Positions 1 through 9,200 of a stretch of 64,000 nucleotides of DNA are shown one piece after another. Where the stretch lies: the NCBI RefSeq assembly GCF_049200465.1, contig NZ_CP120836.1:682001-746000 (forward strand). The letters are read 5' to 3'. The notes under the pieces are model-generated. The model had not been told where the DNA came from, ran no database searches, and saw only the letters and a list, made by a program, of their open reading frames with translations. Source of the stretch: Leptothermofonsia sp049200465 (GTDB taxonomy: Bacteria > Cyanobacteriota > Cyanobacteriia > Leptolyngbyales > Leptolyngbyaceae). Each line of letters opens with the position of its first letter. Positions within the stretch are counted from its first letter, which is position 1. The position numbers were made by a program, and so were the translations under genes.

Positions 1-703
1 CCATGTTGCGGAAGCTGGCTCCCATCACTTCAGTTTTGTAGCCAAACTTTTTGTAGTAGTTGTAGATGCTGGTCACTGATAATACACCCGGATCTTCGGC
101 TGGGGGATAGCTTTCCCGTCCGGTTTCTTTTTTGTACCAATCCAAAATCCGCCCGACGAAGGGAGAGATCAGGGTAACTCCTGCTTCAGCACAGGCGATC
201 GCCTGGTGAATGCCAAACAGCAGCGTGAGATTGCAATGAATCCCTTCCTTTTCAAGGACTTCGGCAGCCTTAATGCCTTCCCAGGTGGAGGCAATTTTAA
301 TCAGAATGCGATCGCGGGAAATCCCGGCAGCTTCGTATTCAGAGATTAAATAGCGGGCTTTTTCTATAGTGGCTTCGGTGTCGTAGGATAACCGCGCATC
401 CACTTCAGTAGAAACTCGGCCAGGAATGATTTCTAAGATCTTTTTGCCAAAGGAAATGGCGAGGCGATCAAACGCCAGAGTCAGAATTTCCTGGTCTGCT
501 ACGCCGGAGCCTTTGTCTTTTTTTGCCTGCTTCAGAGTATCGTCTACAATCTCCTGATATTGAGGCATTTGGGCAGCAGCCGTAATCAATGAGGGGTTTG
601 TAGTAGCATCACGTGGCTGATATTGCTCAATTGCCTGAATGTCGCCCGTGTCAGCAACTACGATGGTCATTTGGCGCAGTTGCTCTAGCAGGTTCTTAGC
701 CAT
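1..703 (-). CDS. tal: Transaldolase, N-terminal part (cut by window edge)
   Basis: Transfers a dihydroxyacetone unit between sugar phosphates in the pentose phosphate pathway (cytosolic). Translating the minus strand from ATG at 703 gives about 234 residues beginning MAKNLLEQLRQMTIVVADTG, with the family motif DATTNPSL near residue 33 and the Schiff-base lysine in ILIKIASTWEG near residue 133. This is the TalB-type subfamily. A good Shine-Dalgarno (GGGAGA) lies 6 bases before the ATG. The stop codon lies outside the window, so the C-terminal third is not visible. No frame break is seen. Confidence 0.95.
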   Translation of the reverse strand, partial: MAKNLLEQLRQMTIVVADTGDIQAIEQYQPRDATTNPSLITAAAQMPQYQEIVDDTLKQAKKDKGSGVADQEILTLAFDRLAISFGKKILEIIPGRVSTEVDARLSYDTEATIEKARYLISEYEAAGISRDRILIKIASTWEGIKAAEVLEKEGIHCNLTLLFGIHQAIACAEAGVTLISPFVGRILDWYKKETGRESYPPAEDPGVLSVTSIYNYYKKFGYKTEVMGASFRNM

Positions 704-842
704 CAGTTTCTCCCAGGTGATTGCATTTGAGTTTGTCAAGACTTAACTAATCAGAATAGTAACTGGGGATTTTTCAGATAGCAGGTTACCATCGGAAAAC
801 TTTAATCTGTTGTTTTGTTAGCCACAGACTGTTCTTTTCGTT

Positions 843-961
843 GTAAGTAGGTAGGCGTGGTTAAATTCCATACCCCCTTTATCCCCCTTGCCAAGGGGGA
901 CTAAAGAGGGTTTTGCAAGAGACGCCATGTTCAATTTAATTTGACCCACTCACTTACTATA
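843..961. repeat. MITE-like palindromic element, family F
   Basis: The ends GTAAGTAGGTAGGCGTGG and, inverted, GTAAGTGAGTGGGTCAAATT are imperfect terminal inverted repeats. The core has a CCCCCTTGCCAAGGGGG stem-loop. Related elements with AAGTAG(G/C)TAG-type ends are at about 16461-16590, 24721-24838 and 52928-53044. Confidence 0.5.
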
Positions 962-1003
962 AGTAACGAGTAGTCTGTTAAGACTTTAGGTGTTAAGACT
1001 GTA

Positions 1004-1054
1004 GGAATTCTTTCTCAAAAAACTTCTCAATCTCACGACTGATTTAGGACTGCC
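1004..1054. repeat. Dispersed repeat, family G (copy 1)
   Basis: The segment containing CTCACGACTGATTTAGGACT is repeated with a few changes at 16399-16450. Both copies lie in gene-free spacers and each is within about 50 bases of a family F element. Confidence 0.5.
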
Positions 1055-1110
1055 ATATAACCAACTAGAGTCAGCAAAGAAGAGGGTAGATGGGTGGGGG
1101 AGTGATGGAA

Positions 1111-1275
1111 TTAAGGCCGGGGAGTCAGTTGGCCACGCTGATGGTTGAAACTCAGAGAAGCTGGGAGTTGTGATAAAGGATTTAAGGACAGTTGACCAGA
1201 GATAACTGCGAGAGCAGCGGTAATGGCGATCGCGTTCAGGATAACAGTGCTCTTATTCAAGAGTGAGTCAGACAT
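1111..1275 (-). CDS. Possible small membrane/secreted peptide, 54 aa
   Basis: ATG at 1275, stop TAA at 1111-1113. The peptide starts MSDSLLNKSTVILNAIAIT and has one hydrophobic stretch (about residues 11-26) that could be a signal peptide or membrane segment. There is no good Shine-Dalgarno and I do not recognise a family. It may be a chance frame. Confidence 0.25.
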   Translation of the reverse strand: MSDSLLNKSTVILNAIAITAALAVISGQLSLNPLSQLPASLSFNHQRGQLTPRP

Positions 1276-1542
1276 GGCGTTTTCAGGGGAACTAGAGGGG
1301 GTTAACTAAGTTATGTCATCTCTCTCTGGTCTGACACGTGACGTACCAGCCAAAGCCCTGAGATTCAAATCACATCTACAGATGACGCTAATCACTTCGG
1401 TTCGACTGTCAGGTATCGTGTAAGAAGGACCTGGGATGGGGGCATCCTATGCGGAGTGCGTTAAATTTTTGAGGCCAATTCTGAATGGGAGTCAGGGAAA
1501 CCTTGGGGGGTAAGAAGTCATTTCATCAGAGTTTGTAAAAAC

Positions 1543-1578
1543 ATTGTGGCAATCGCAAAGATTGGCGATCGCCACAAT
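1543..1578. other. HIP1-containing hairpin
   Basis: ATTGTGGCAATCGC (1543-1556) pairs with GCGATCGCCACAAT (1565-1578), 13 of 14 positions, with an 8-base loop. No T-run follows, so it is not an obvious terminator. The left arm resembles the start of repeat family E. Confidence 0.4.
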
Positions 1579-1606
1579 CTACGTCGTCAGGAGTGAGGAT
1601 TACCCT

Positions 1607-1642
1607 AAATTCAGTTTCTACAGCAAATTCAGTTTCTACAGC
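1607..1642 (+). repeat. 18-bp perfect tandem duplication
   Basis: AAATTCAGTTTCTACAGC occurs twice head to tail, about 80 bases before the small gene at 1724. It could be promoter-proximal or simply a recent slippage duplication. Confidence 0.7.
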
Positions 1643-1723
1643 AGTCGTTAGGATAGGAGGTATCCCTTACCCTTCTCTAGCAACCCACAACTAACAACTT
1701 ACACACCCCTACAGGGGGCCGCT

Positions 1724-1918
1724 ATGAACTCATCATCAGAAGAACTCAAACAAATTGCAACACAACTACTGGCAGGAATGCTATCCAACCCTCATATCTA
1801 CACAGGTGCGGACGGAGAGGTAAGAGGGCAGCAAGAACAGACGCTGGTTCTAACAGCCATTGAAATGGCGGAAATATTAATTGAAAAAGTAGAACAGCGC
1901 CCTCATCATCCTGCTTAG
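1724..1918 (+). CDS. Small hypothetical protein, 64 aa
   Basis: A short acidic, mostly helical protein starting MNSSSEELKQIATQLLAGML. ATG at 1724 follows a CAGGGGG purine run about 6 bases upstream. No membrane segment or cysteine motif is seen. It sits 55 bases before the glutathione S-transferase start on the same strand, so co-transcription is plausible. The even composition and absence of an overlapping alternative argue that it is real, but I do not recognise the family. Confidence 0.6.
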   Translation: MNSSSEELKQIATQLLAGMLSNPHIYTGADGEVRGQQEQTLVLTAIEMAEILIEKVEQRPHHPA

Positions 1919-1973
1919 TTAGACTTTGAACTTTAAAGGTAGTGATTACCCAACAATTTGTGCAGGTTATGGA

Positions 1974-2651
1974 ATGGGAGCGCTGACTTTAGTTATTGGG
2001 AATAAACATTACTCGTCCTGGTCATTGCGTCCCTGGTTGGCCATGAAACAGGTAGGGCTTGAGTTTGAGGAAATCCGAATTCCACTCGATACATCAGAAA
2101 CGCGTCAGCAAATTTTGCAGTACTCTCCATCAGGACGGGTACCAGTTCTCATTCATCAGGGTCTGACTATATGGGATTCGCTTGCAATTTGTGAATATCT
2201 GGCAGAGCAGTTTTCAGACCAATACTGGTATCCACCAAATCGAGAGGCCCGCGCAATCGCCCACTCCATCAGTGCTGAAATGCATTCTGGCTTTTCCAGC
2301 TTGCGCCATTACATGCCGTTGGACTGCCGTTCTCGCTATCCGGGAGCAGGAAGGACTCCCGAAGTGCTGGCGGATATTGCTCGTGTGACAGCCATCTGGC
2401 GCGATTGTCGGCAACGGTTTGGGGCGACGGGTGATTTCTTGTTTGGGAATTTCACCCTTGCGGATGCGATGTATGCTCCGGTTATTTCTCGGTTTGTGAC
2501 CTATGATGTCGCGGTTGATCCGATTTCCCAGGCTTACGTCGACGCTATCTGGAACCTTCCTGCTATGCAGGAATGGATAACCGCCGCGATCGCTGAACCC
2601 GAAGTTATCCCTCCCCAATATCTCGCGCTCACTGAACCCGCTTCTCACTAA
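1974..2651 (+). CDS. Glutathione S-transferase family protein
   Basis: Soluble thioredoxin-fold transferase that conjugates or reduces substrates with glutathione. The start MGALTLVIGNKHYSSWSLRP carries the SSWSLRPWL N-terminal motif typical of bacterial zeta/beta-like GSTs. The cis-proline segment SGRVPVLIHQG and DSLAICEYLAE (glutathione gamma-glutamyl site) follow, then an all-helical C-terminal domain ending in about 225 residues, normal for the family. A TTG-initiated extension to 1926 is possible, but the ATG at 1974 has AGG upstream and matches where the family begins. Substrate unknown. Confidence 0.88.
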   Translation: MGALTLVIGNKHYSSWSLRPWLAMKQVGLEFEEIRIPLDTSETRQQILQYSPSGRVPVLIHQGLTIWDSLAICEYLAEQFSDQYWYPPNREARAIAHSISAEMHSGFSSLRHYMPLDCRSRYPGAGRTPEVLADIARVTAIWRDCRQRFGATGDFLFGNFTLADAMYAPVISRFVTYDVAVDPISQAYVDAIWNLPAMQEWITAAIAEPEVIPPQYLALTEPASH

Positions 2652-2710
2652 TCCTTCTGCTTTTTCCTCCCCACTCTTGTCAATGGCTACAACACAAAAG
2701 GAGCCTGGCC

Positions 2711-3091
2711 GTGCCTGAACTTAACCTTTCTCCTGATGACTTACCGCCTACTCGAACCACGTCAATGGATGAAGACCTAAAGCGGCAGTTAGAAGCAGCG
2801 ATTGCTCGCTGCCTTTACGAAGCCTGCGATGGAGTTACCCAGTCCATTCTGATGTCCTGTCAATGGTATATCACTACAAATACCGCAGCTCTGACACTGA
2901 TCATCATTTGCCCCAATGCCTCGGTGCACCTGCGGGTGTTGAATAACCTCGTGCCCTTAGGCAATCACCTCGCATGCTTCCTGAATAATGCCAGAATTCG
3001 GATTCACCCTCCCAATGAAGCAGAACCCCCTTACGAACTTTGTGTTGATGAAGTTCTAATTGATCACGATTCCCTGGAAATGGAGGGATAA
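2711..3091 (+). CDS. Hypothetical protein, 126 aa
   Basis: GTG start at 2711 with a strong Shine-Dalgarno (AAAAGGAG) 7 bases upstream. The protein is acidic at the ends (MPELNLSPDDLPPTR at the start) with a central beta-rich segment, and has no signal peptide or membrane helix. It lies 59 bases after the GST gene on the same strand. I do not recognise a domain. Confidence 0.65.
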   Translation: MPELNLSPDDLPPTRTTSMDEDLKRQLEAAIARCLYEACDGVTQSILMSCQWYITTNTAALTLIIICPNASVHLRVLNNLVPLGNHLACFLNNARIRIHPPNEAEPPYELCVDEVLIDHDSLEMEG

Positions 3092-3224
3092 TAGCCGCTG
3101 TTACTCTGCTGACTTAAAAATAGCAGTCAGAAGCCAGAAACCAGAATCCTTTTCTACTTTCGCTTCTGGCCTCTGGCTCCTGACTCCCCAATTCCATGGG
3201 CGAGCTATACCCAATTCATTGGGG
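3092..3224. repeat. Heptamer-type tract with inverted halves
   Basis: This spacer holds CAGAAGCCAGAAACCAGAA followed about 25 bases later by TTCTGGCCTCTGGCTCCTGA. The two form an imperfect hairpin between convergent genes (hypothetical at 2711 and accD) and may act as a terminator. The motif CTGGCTCCTGACTCC belongs to the degenerate 7-base repeats found through the window. Confidence 0.5.
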
Positions 3225-4154
3225 CTATTCTAAAGTCGTTTTACTGAGGGGCCTGATGTCTTCTAAGTGGTGAACTGGAAGTGAAGCGGGAGCTGCTACG
3301 GGCTGGTGCAAACGAATCAGCTGGGCCAGCGTTTTTTTCAATTGGGTGCGGGGTACAATCGCATCCACAAAACCATGTTCAAGCAAGTATTCCGCCGTCT
3401 GGAAGTTGTCTGGCAATTTCTCTCGTAAAGTCTGTTCAACAACGCGACGTCCAGCAAAGCCAATCGTTGCCCTGGGTTCCGCCAGGATGATGTCACCCAG
3501 CATGGCAAAACTGGCCGTGACCCCACCCGTTGTGGGATGGGTCAGAACCGGAATATAGAGAAGGTGAGCATCTCGATGACGATCCAGCGCTGCCGAAATC
3601 TTTGCCATCTGCATCAGGCTCAGCATTCCCTCCTGCATACGGGCACCCCCAGAGGCACAAACAATGATTACGGGGAGCCGTTCCCGTGTAGCCCGCTCAA
3701 TTAGACGAGTCAACTTTTCACCCACTACTGAGCCCATACTGCCACCCATAAAGCGAAAATCCATCACTCCGAGGGCGACGGGCAATCCTTCTAGCCGTCC
3801 GATCCCTGTCTGTACCGCATCAGCCAGTTTGGTCTTTTCCTGCATTTCTCGTAGGCGATCGCTGTAGGATTTGCGATCACGGAACTTCAAGGGGTCAACC
3901 GCAGTCAGTCTCTCATCCAAAGGCTTCCAGGTATTTGGATCGATTAATTGGCGAATGCGCTCATCGCTGTAAACTCGTGCATGATGCCCACATTCCAGGC
4001 AGACCATCTGATTGGCCCGCAGATCCTTTGTATAAGCCAGAACCCCACACTTTTCACATTTAGACCACAGCCCATCGGCAATCTCTCGTTCCTGCCGTTC
4101 CTGACTGACTGGACCCGATTTTCGCCGATTTGCAAACCAATCAAATAAAGACAT
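3225..4154 (-). CDS. accD: Acetyl-CoA carboxylase carboxyltransferase subunit beta
   Basis: Beta subunit of the carboxyltransferase that moves CO2 from biotin to acetyl-CoA, the first committed step of fatty acid synthesis. The 309 residues start MSLFDWFANRRKSGPV. A four-cysteine zinc finger is visible (C33, C36, C52, C55, as CEKCG and CLECG). It is followed by the crotonase-like carboxyltransferase fold with SGGARMQEG and the oxyanion region TTGGVTASFAMLGD. Length and motifs are normal and complete. It is alone; the other acc genes are not nearby, as is usual in cyanobacteria. Confidence 0.97.
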   Translation of the reverse strand: MSLFDWFANRRKSGPVSQERQEREIADGLWSKCEKCGVLAYTKDLRANQMVCLECGHHARVYSDERIRQLIDPNTWKPLDERLTAVDPLKFRDRKSYSDRLREMQEKTKLADAVQTGIGRLEGLPVALGVMDFRFMGGSMGSVVGEKLTRLIERATRERLPVIIVCASGGARMQEGMLSLMQMAKISAALDRHRDAHLLYIPVLTHPTTGGVTASFAMLGDIILAEPRATIGFAGRRVVEQTLREKLPDNFQTAEYLLEHGFVDAIVPRTQLKKTLAQLIRLHQPVAAPASLPVHHLEDIRPLSKTTLE

Positions 4155-4298
4155 GGGTACCGATATCCCTTATGAACTAGCCAGTATTCTCCCTTGCGAG
4201 ATTGCCTAGACAAGAAACTGGAATGAATCGCTAAATTTGACCGTTCAGCCCCCTAACCATCGTGTTGGTTCTCTTAAAGTTCAAAGCAAAATATTAAT

Positions 4299-4532
4299 TT
4301 ACTCTTGCGCTTCTGTTTCCGCCTTAATTTCCTCCTCAAGCGGACTTAACAGCATGAGCGCTGTCCAACGATCTTCAGGGTAAACCTGAAGCGCAGCAGG
4401 GCTTGCAGAACCAATGTAGGGCAGTAAACCCAGGTCAACAATTCGTGCTGGTATCTGATGGGATGCCAACAGTTGCTGCATGAGTTCAGCCTCCCAGCGG
4501 AAGCGGGTAGTCCTTAGTGTGATCCACGACAC
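4299..4532 (-). CDS. DUF2007-like small protein, 77 aa
   Basis: A small soluble protein with a ferredoxin-like pattern: MSWITLRTTRFRWEAELMQQ, then IPARIVDLG and SPAALQVYPEDRW. The layout (helix that selects a chain, strand, then a line ending in a basic/acidic edge) resembles the DUF2007 putative signal-transducing proteins, but this is from memory. It is upstream of accD on the same strand with a 144-base gap. C-terminus is Glu-rich. Confidence 0.55.
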   Translation of the reverse strand: MSWITLRTTRFRWEAELMQQLLASHQIPARIVDLGLLPYIGSASPAALQVYPEDRWTALMLLSPLEEEIKAETEAQE

Positions 4533-4766
4533 GACGTTAATTTTACCAAAAGGTGGGAACCCTTGAATTTAAGCAAAGGATGAGCAAAGCTCATAGATAC
4601 ACTGACAATCTCAGATCTAGTGGGTTCCTCCCAATATAAAGCGGTGGCAGATGATTCCTTGAAGGATGAGGACAATGTTGCCTGAGATATGGTGCTGGAA
4701 CCCAGATGCGAGATGAGTGGGTTGAGCAAATTAGCTGGATTTGGCTAGTTGATCGCCTGTCAGAAA

Positions 4767-5333
4767 ATGAACTGGTCAATACCGGCAGTTCCAAATTTCA
4801 ATAAATTTTATATCAGCTCGCAAAGACTATTTTATCTATCCACTGAATTGCTTGACCGGTTTGGTGTCAGCCGGGATGAGATTTTGAACTTGTTGGCCCG
4901 TCAAAATCCGAACTATGCCAGGATGATGCAGTTCTGGCTGGATGATTATCTGCCGACCTTCCACCAAAAGGTTGATAAACTGCTGGCAGCAGACGATTTA
5001 CATCCTTCCTGGCGCATCTGGCGTGACTGGTCTTTTTATCGCTATCGCCGGATTGAACGGGTGTTCCGTAGCTGCAACTTTGACTATGTTCAGTTCCCCG
5101 CCGTTTACTGGGCAGAGGTGAGGCGAGATCTACCTCTGCTTCTATCTCAGGTGCGTCGGGAGCATCGTCCAACAGCAACAACAATTCTCTATCAGAGTTT
5201 GCAGAGCGAGGAAGAGTTTGCCGTTCCGTCAATTTTGCTGGAAATCAGTAGCAAGGCAATCAGGGCGGCAGAAATGATCCTCAGTTTGTTCCAGCGGCAG
5301 GCGGGCGATCGCATTGGACTGGGTGAGACTTAA
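4767..5333 (+). CDS. Hypothetical protein, about 188 aa
   Basis: ATG at 4767 gives MNWSIPAVPNFNKFYISSQR; an upstream TTG at 4749 is less likely. The sequence is rich in aromatic and arginine residues (WRIWRDWSFYRYRRIERVF), with helical segments and no clear membrane helix or signal peptide. It lies 72 bases before the prohibitin-like gene on the same strand. I cannot assign a family. Full-length, no frame break. Confidence 0.6.
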   Translation: MNWSIPAVPNFNKFYISSQRLFYLSTELLDRFGVSRDEILNLLARQNPNYARMMQFWLDDYLPTFHQKVDKLLAADDLHPSWRIWRDWSFYRYRRIERVFRSCNFDYVQFPAVYWAEVRRDLPLLLSQVRREHRPTATTILYQSLQSEEEFAVPSILLEISSKAIRAAEMILSLFQRQAGDRIGLGET

Positions 5334-5404
5334 GGAAAAGGTGGTGATCCGTTTTGTAGTAGCCTTTGTAAACAACCACAGCAATAACCACAAAGGAATC
5401 GGAT

Positions 5405-6214
5405 ATGAAATCGACGAATAGTGCTCTCTACATCGTTGGTGGGGTAACCCTTTTGATTGGGGCGATTTTGTTCAAGCCGTTTGTAATCGTGAATGCGGGG
5501 GAGCGGGGTGTCGTAATGAGTTTTGGGAAAGTCCAGGATGTGATTCTGGACGAAGGGATTCACCCCATCCTGCCGATTGTGACCTCGGTTAAGCGGTTAA
5601 ATGTGCGGGTTCAGAAGAACGATATCAATGCCAGGGCAGCTTCCAAGGATCTTCAAGATGTGACTACGGAGCTTGCGATTAACTGGCATATTGATCCGGC
5701 TCAGGCAAACAAGGTCTACCAGCGAGTTGGGGACCAGGAGCAAATTGTGAATGGGATTATTACCCCTGCTGTTTCTGAGGTGTTGAAAGCCGCCACAGCG
5801 AAAAAGAATGTAGAAGAAATTTTGATCAGGCGCACAGAACTGAAGGATGAAATTGATGCCCAGTTAAAGACTCGCCTGGCGGCCTATGGATTGATTGTCG
5901 ATGATGTCTCGCTGGTCAATTTTGGGTTTTCGCCTGAGTTTAATAAGGCGATCGAGGCAAAACAGATTGCGGAGCAGGAGGCTAAGCAGGCGGAATTTAT
6001 TGCGCTGAAGGCAAAGAAGGAAGCTGAGGCAGAGATCAACCGTGCCCGTGGGCAGGCAGAAGCCCAGCGGCTACAACGGCAGACGTTGACAGCGGAATTA
6101 TTGCAGAAGCAGGCGATTGAAAAATGGGATGGCCGCTTTCCAACGGTGATGGGGAGTAACGGGGCTTTGCCGTTTATCAACATCAGGGTTGATGAGGCAG
6201 GCGGACGAAAGTAG
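5405..6214 (+). CDS. Prohibitin-like SPFH/band 7 membrane protein
   Basis: Prohibitin family members form ring-shaped scaffolds in membranes; in cyanobacteria a homologue is found in thylakoid or plasma membrane. The 269 residues have an N-terminal membrane helix (about 7-27), then the SPFH domain (NAGERGVVMSFGKVQD, GIHPILPIV) and a long charged coiled coil (about 180-235, KQIAEQEAKQAEFIALKAKK) typical of prohibitins. A GGAAT purine stretch precedes the ATG. It is probably a single gene or co-transcribed with the hypothetical protein before it. Confidence 0.9.
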   Translation: MKSTNSALYIVGGVTLLIGAILFKPFVIVNAGERGVVMSFGKVQDVILDEGIHPILPIVTSVKRLNVRVQKNDINARAASKDLQDVTTELAINWHIDPAQANKVYQRVGDQEQIVNGIITPAVSEVLKAATAKKNVEEILIRRTELKDEIDAQLKTRLAAYGLIVDDVSLVNFGFSPEFNKAIEAKQIAEQEAKQAEFIALKAKKEAEAEINRARGQAEAQRLQRQTLTAELLQKQAIEKWDGRFPTVMGSNGALPFINIRVDEAGGRK

Positions 6215-6227
6215 CCATAATGAACTG

Positions 6228-6290
6228 CGTACAGCGCCACGAATGAAAAAAGGGAGTCAAGGGAGTCGGTTCTATTTCCAGGTCAGGCTG
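6228..6290 (+). repeat. Dispersed repeat, family I (copy 1)
   Basis: The segment around AAAAAAGGGAGTCAAGGGA, followed by GGTTCTATTT and CAGGTCAGG, recurs at about 15985-16045. Here it fills the gap between two convergent genes. Confidence 0.6.
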
Positions 6291-6295
6291 TGGCC

Positions 6296-9200
6296 CTATT
6301 CGCCTAGCAGTGGCAGAGTGAACCAGAAGGTTGCCCCCTCTCCGGGGGTACTGATTGCGCCGATGACTCCTCCGTGAGCTGTAATGATTTGGCGGCAGAC
6401 GTACAGACCTAGACCAATTCCGGCTGAACGTCGAGAACGGCTTCCCTGGGCGTACCGTTCAAACAGGGTTTCACATTCTTCTGACGTCATGCCGACTCCG
6501 TTGTCTTGAACACAACAGCGGATGGCATCTTCTTCAAGGGTTGCCGACAGGGTGACTTGTAATCCCGGTGGGTTGTGTTTAAGTGCATTGGTAATCAAGT
6601 TTTCAAACACTCGTCGAAGTTGAGTGGGATCGGCTTGAATCGCCGGTAAATCATCCAGGATGTGGTTTACCAGTGTGGCTTGATTGCTCGTAATCAAGCT
6701 ATCGAGATCATCCACGATTGCCCGCACTAGCTCCCCCAGGTTCACGGACTCATAATTGAGGCTAATTCCTTGCATTTCAGCAGAGTGGGCTTCTAGCAAA
6801 GAGTTGATCATGTTGACTTGGCGATCGCAGCTCTGCACCATGCGCTCCAGTACCGAGCGAGAGAGAGTGACAGAATCTGTAGCTTTATTTTGCAGATTTT
6901 TCAATACCATCAGCATTCCCATAACGGGAGTACGCAGGTCGTGGGAAACAGCATGGAGGAAGTCGTCTTTGACTCGGCTCAACTCCTGGAGTTCGAGCAT
7001 GCTTTGTTGTAGTTGGGCTGTCCGTTCCTGGACTTGCTGTTCCAGACTGGCGTTCAGTTGTTCTAGGTTCATATTGAGGTTTTGCACCTGCTGGTATAAC
7101 TCTGCCTGCTGGATGGCGATCGCCACCTGAGTTGCCAGTTGAGACATGAGTTCAATCTCAAATGGTGTCCAGTGGCGGGAATGGCTGCACTGCTGAGCAA
7201 CCAGGACGGCAAAAAACTGGTCTTCCAGCAGGATAGGTACTCCCAGGCTGGCTCGAATCTGGCACTGGGCATAGTAGTCTGCCAGCATGGGTGATACAGT
7301 GGCCTCAGCAGTGTTGTCAATGGCCTGAACATGTCCCTGGGCAAACAGAGCCCGGATTTCTCGCAAGTGCAGGTCATTAGTAATCCAGGAGAGGATCGAG
7401 CCCCACTCTGGAGCAAAGGATTCTGCCATAATTCTGCCCTGCCAGCTGAGATCAATTTGACCGATGAAGACGCGATCGACTTCAAGGAACTGGCGCACTT
7501 CTTCCACAGTGGTGGTCAGAATCTGATCCAGGTTGAGCGATCGCCGGATGCGCAGAGCAATCTGCCCCAGGAGGCGATCGCGTTCAGCATTAGCTCGCAA
7601 TTGGGCTTCTGTCCGTTTCCGTTCGGTAATATCGCGCATGATGGCCAGCACTTCATCCTGACCACTGACCACCAGACGGGCTTCATAGTCCCGCAACTCG
7701 CCGTGGTGCATCAGTTGATATTCAAAAATTTGAGTTTCCCCCGTTTTCAACGTCTGCTCGATGTAATACATTCGCTCCTGGGCAACCTCTGGCGGCAAAA
7801 CCTGATAAACGGTCTTGCCAATCATTTCTTCGGGGGGCACGGCAAAGTCCGAGTCCTGGTCGGCTTTGCAGTCCAGGTAGGTGCCGTCTCGGTGAATGCG
7901 CAGCATCAGGTCAGGAATGGCATTCAGGAATGCCTGATTGCGGGCTTCGCTGAGTTCTAGTGCTTCCTGGGCGCGTTTGCGGTCTGTGATATCAACGGTG
8001 ACGCCAAGTACGCAGGGTTCTCCTTTAAAGGTGATGATATCGGCAGAGAATAACATCACGCCGATCTCGCCAGACTTTCGTCGGAATGGGGTTTCCAGAT
8101 TGTGCACTTCCCCAAATTCCAGGAGTGTTCGGCGCATTTCATCCCGGTGTGCCAGGTTAACCCAGATGTTGAGTTCGGGGATGGTTTTTCCAATTACTTC
8201 GTTGCGGGTGTAGCCTGTGGCCTTAAGAAAGCTGTCGTTGATATCCAGGATCCGAGCTTCGCTTAACGTCGTCAGAGACATGGCTGCCGGGCTGGAGCTG
8301 AAGGCTTTGGAAAACTTCTCCTCTGACTCGCGCAGGGCTTTTTCCGACTGTTTGCGTTCGGTCACATCCAGCAGGGTGCCCATGATGGCGGGTTCGCCAT
8401 TGAAGTTAGTTCGACTGCCCAAAACTTCAACTTCAAGCTGTACCCCATCTTTGCGCAGCACCCGCAGGGTGTAGTTCAAGGCATCCACTTCACCCTGAAT
8501 CCGGCGGCGGATATTTTCGGCTGCCATTTCCCGGTCTTCGGGGATCACGATATCCAGCACGGGATGGCCAATCAGCTCATCAACGGTATAGCCCATCATC
8601 TGGGCCAGCCGAGGGTTAACGTAGGCAATCTTGCCTTGCTTGATGACATAGATGCCCACCAGCGACTGTTCGACTAACAGTCGGAAGCGGGCTTCATTTT
8701 CTCGCAAAGCAGCCTCGACCTGTTTGCGATCAGTGATGTCTAAAACGTATCCCTCATAGTGGGTGACTTCTCCGCGCTCGTTGCGGACAATGCCACAGAG
8801 GTCGTAAACCCAGCGAACTTCTCCATCAGCTCGAATGATCCGGTAGTCTTGCTCAACCGCACTCAGGCTGGTAGCAACCCCGTGTTCCACTTCTTTTCCA
8901 ACGCGATCAAGGTCGTCGGGATGGACGATCTGCCCGTAGAGTAGCTTGCGGCTGGTAAAGTCTTCGGGGCTGTAGCCAAATTGGGAGACGTTGGCTGAAA
9001 CGTATTCTACTGGCCAGTTATCTTCGTTGACCCAGCGAAAAGCGACGACGGGGCCTTCGGCAAACAGGCGACGTTCGCGATCGCTGGCTCGTTCGGCCTG
9101 TTTGCGTTCAGTAATGTCGCGCATGAAGACGACAACCTCTTGCTCACCACAGACGACGACTCTGGCTTCACGATCGCGCCACACTCCCTTAATCGGAATC

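Larger units (their letters stand above)
704..1110. other. Intergenic spacer with repeats
   Basis: About 400 bases without a convincing gene. It holds a palindromic MITE-like element (843-961) and a repeated segment at 1004-1054 (seen again at 16399-16450). The transaldolase promoter must lie at its left end but no clear -35/-10 pair was picked out. Confidence 0.6.

Noticed and set aside
2214..2648. 144-codon minus frame
   Set aside because: Antisense shadow of the glutathione S-transferase.
7331..7960. 209-codon plus frame inside the kinase gene
   Set aside because: Shadow of the seven-PAS kinase; the minus frame carries continuous domain matches.
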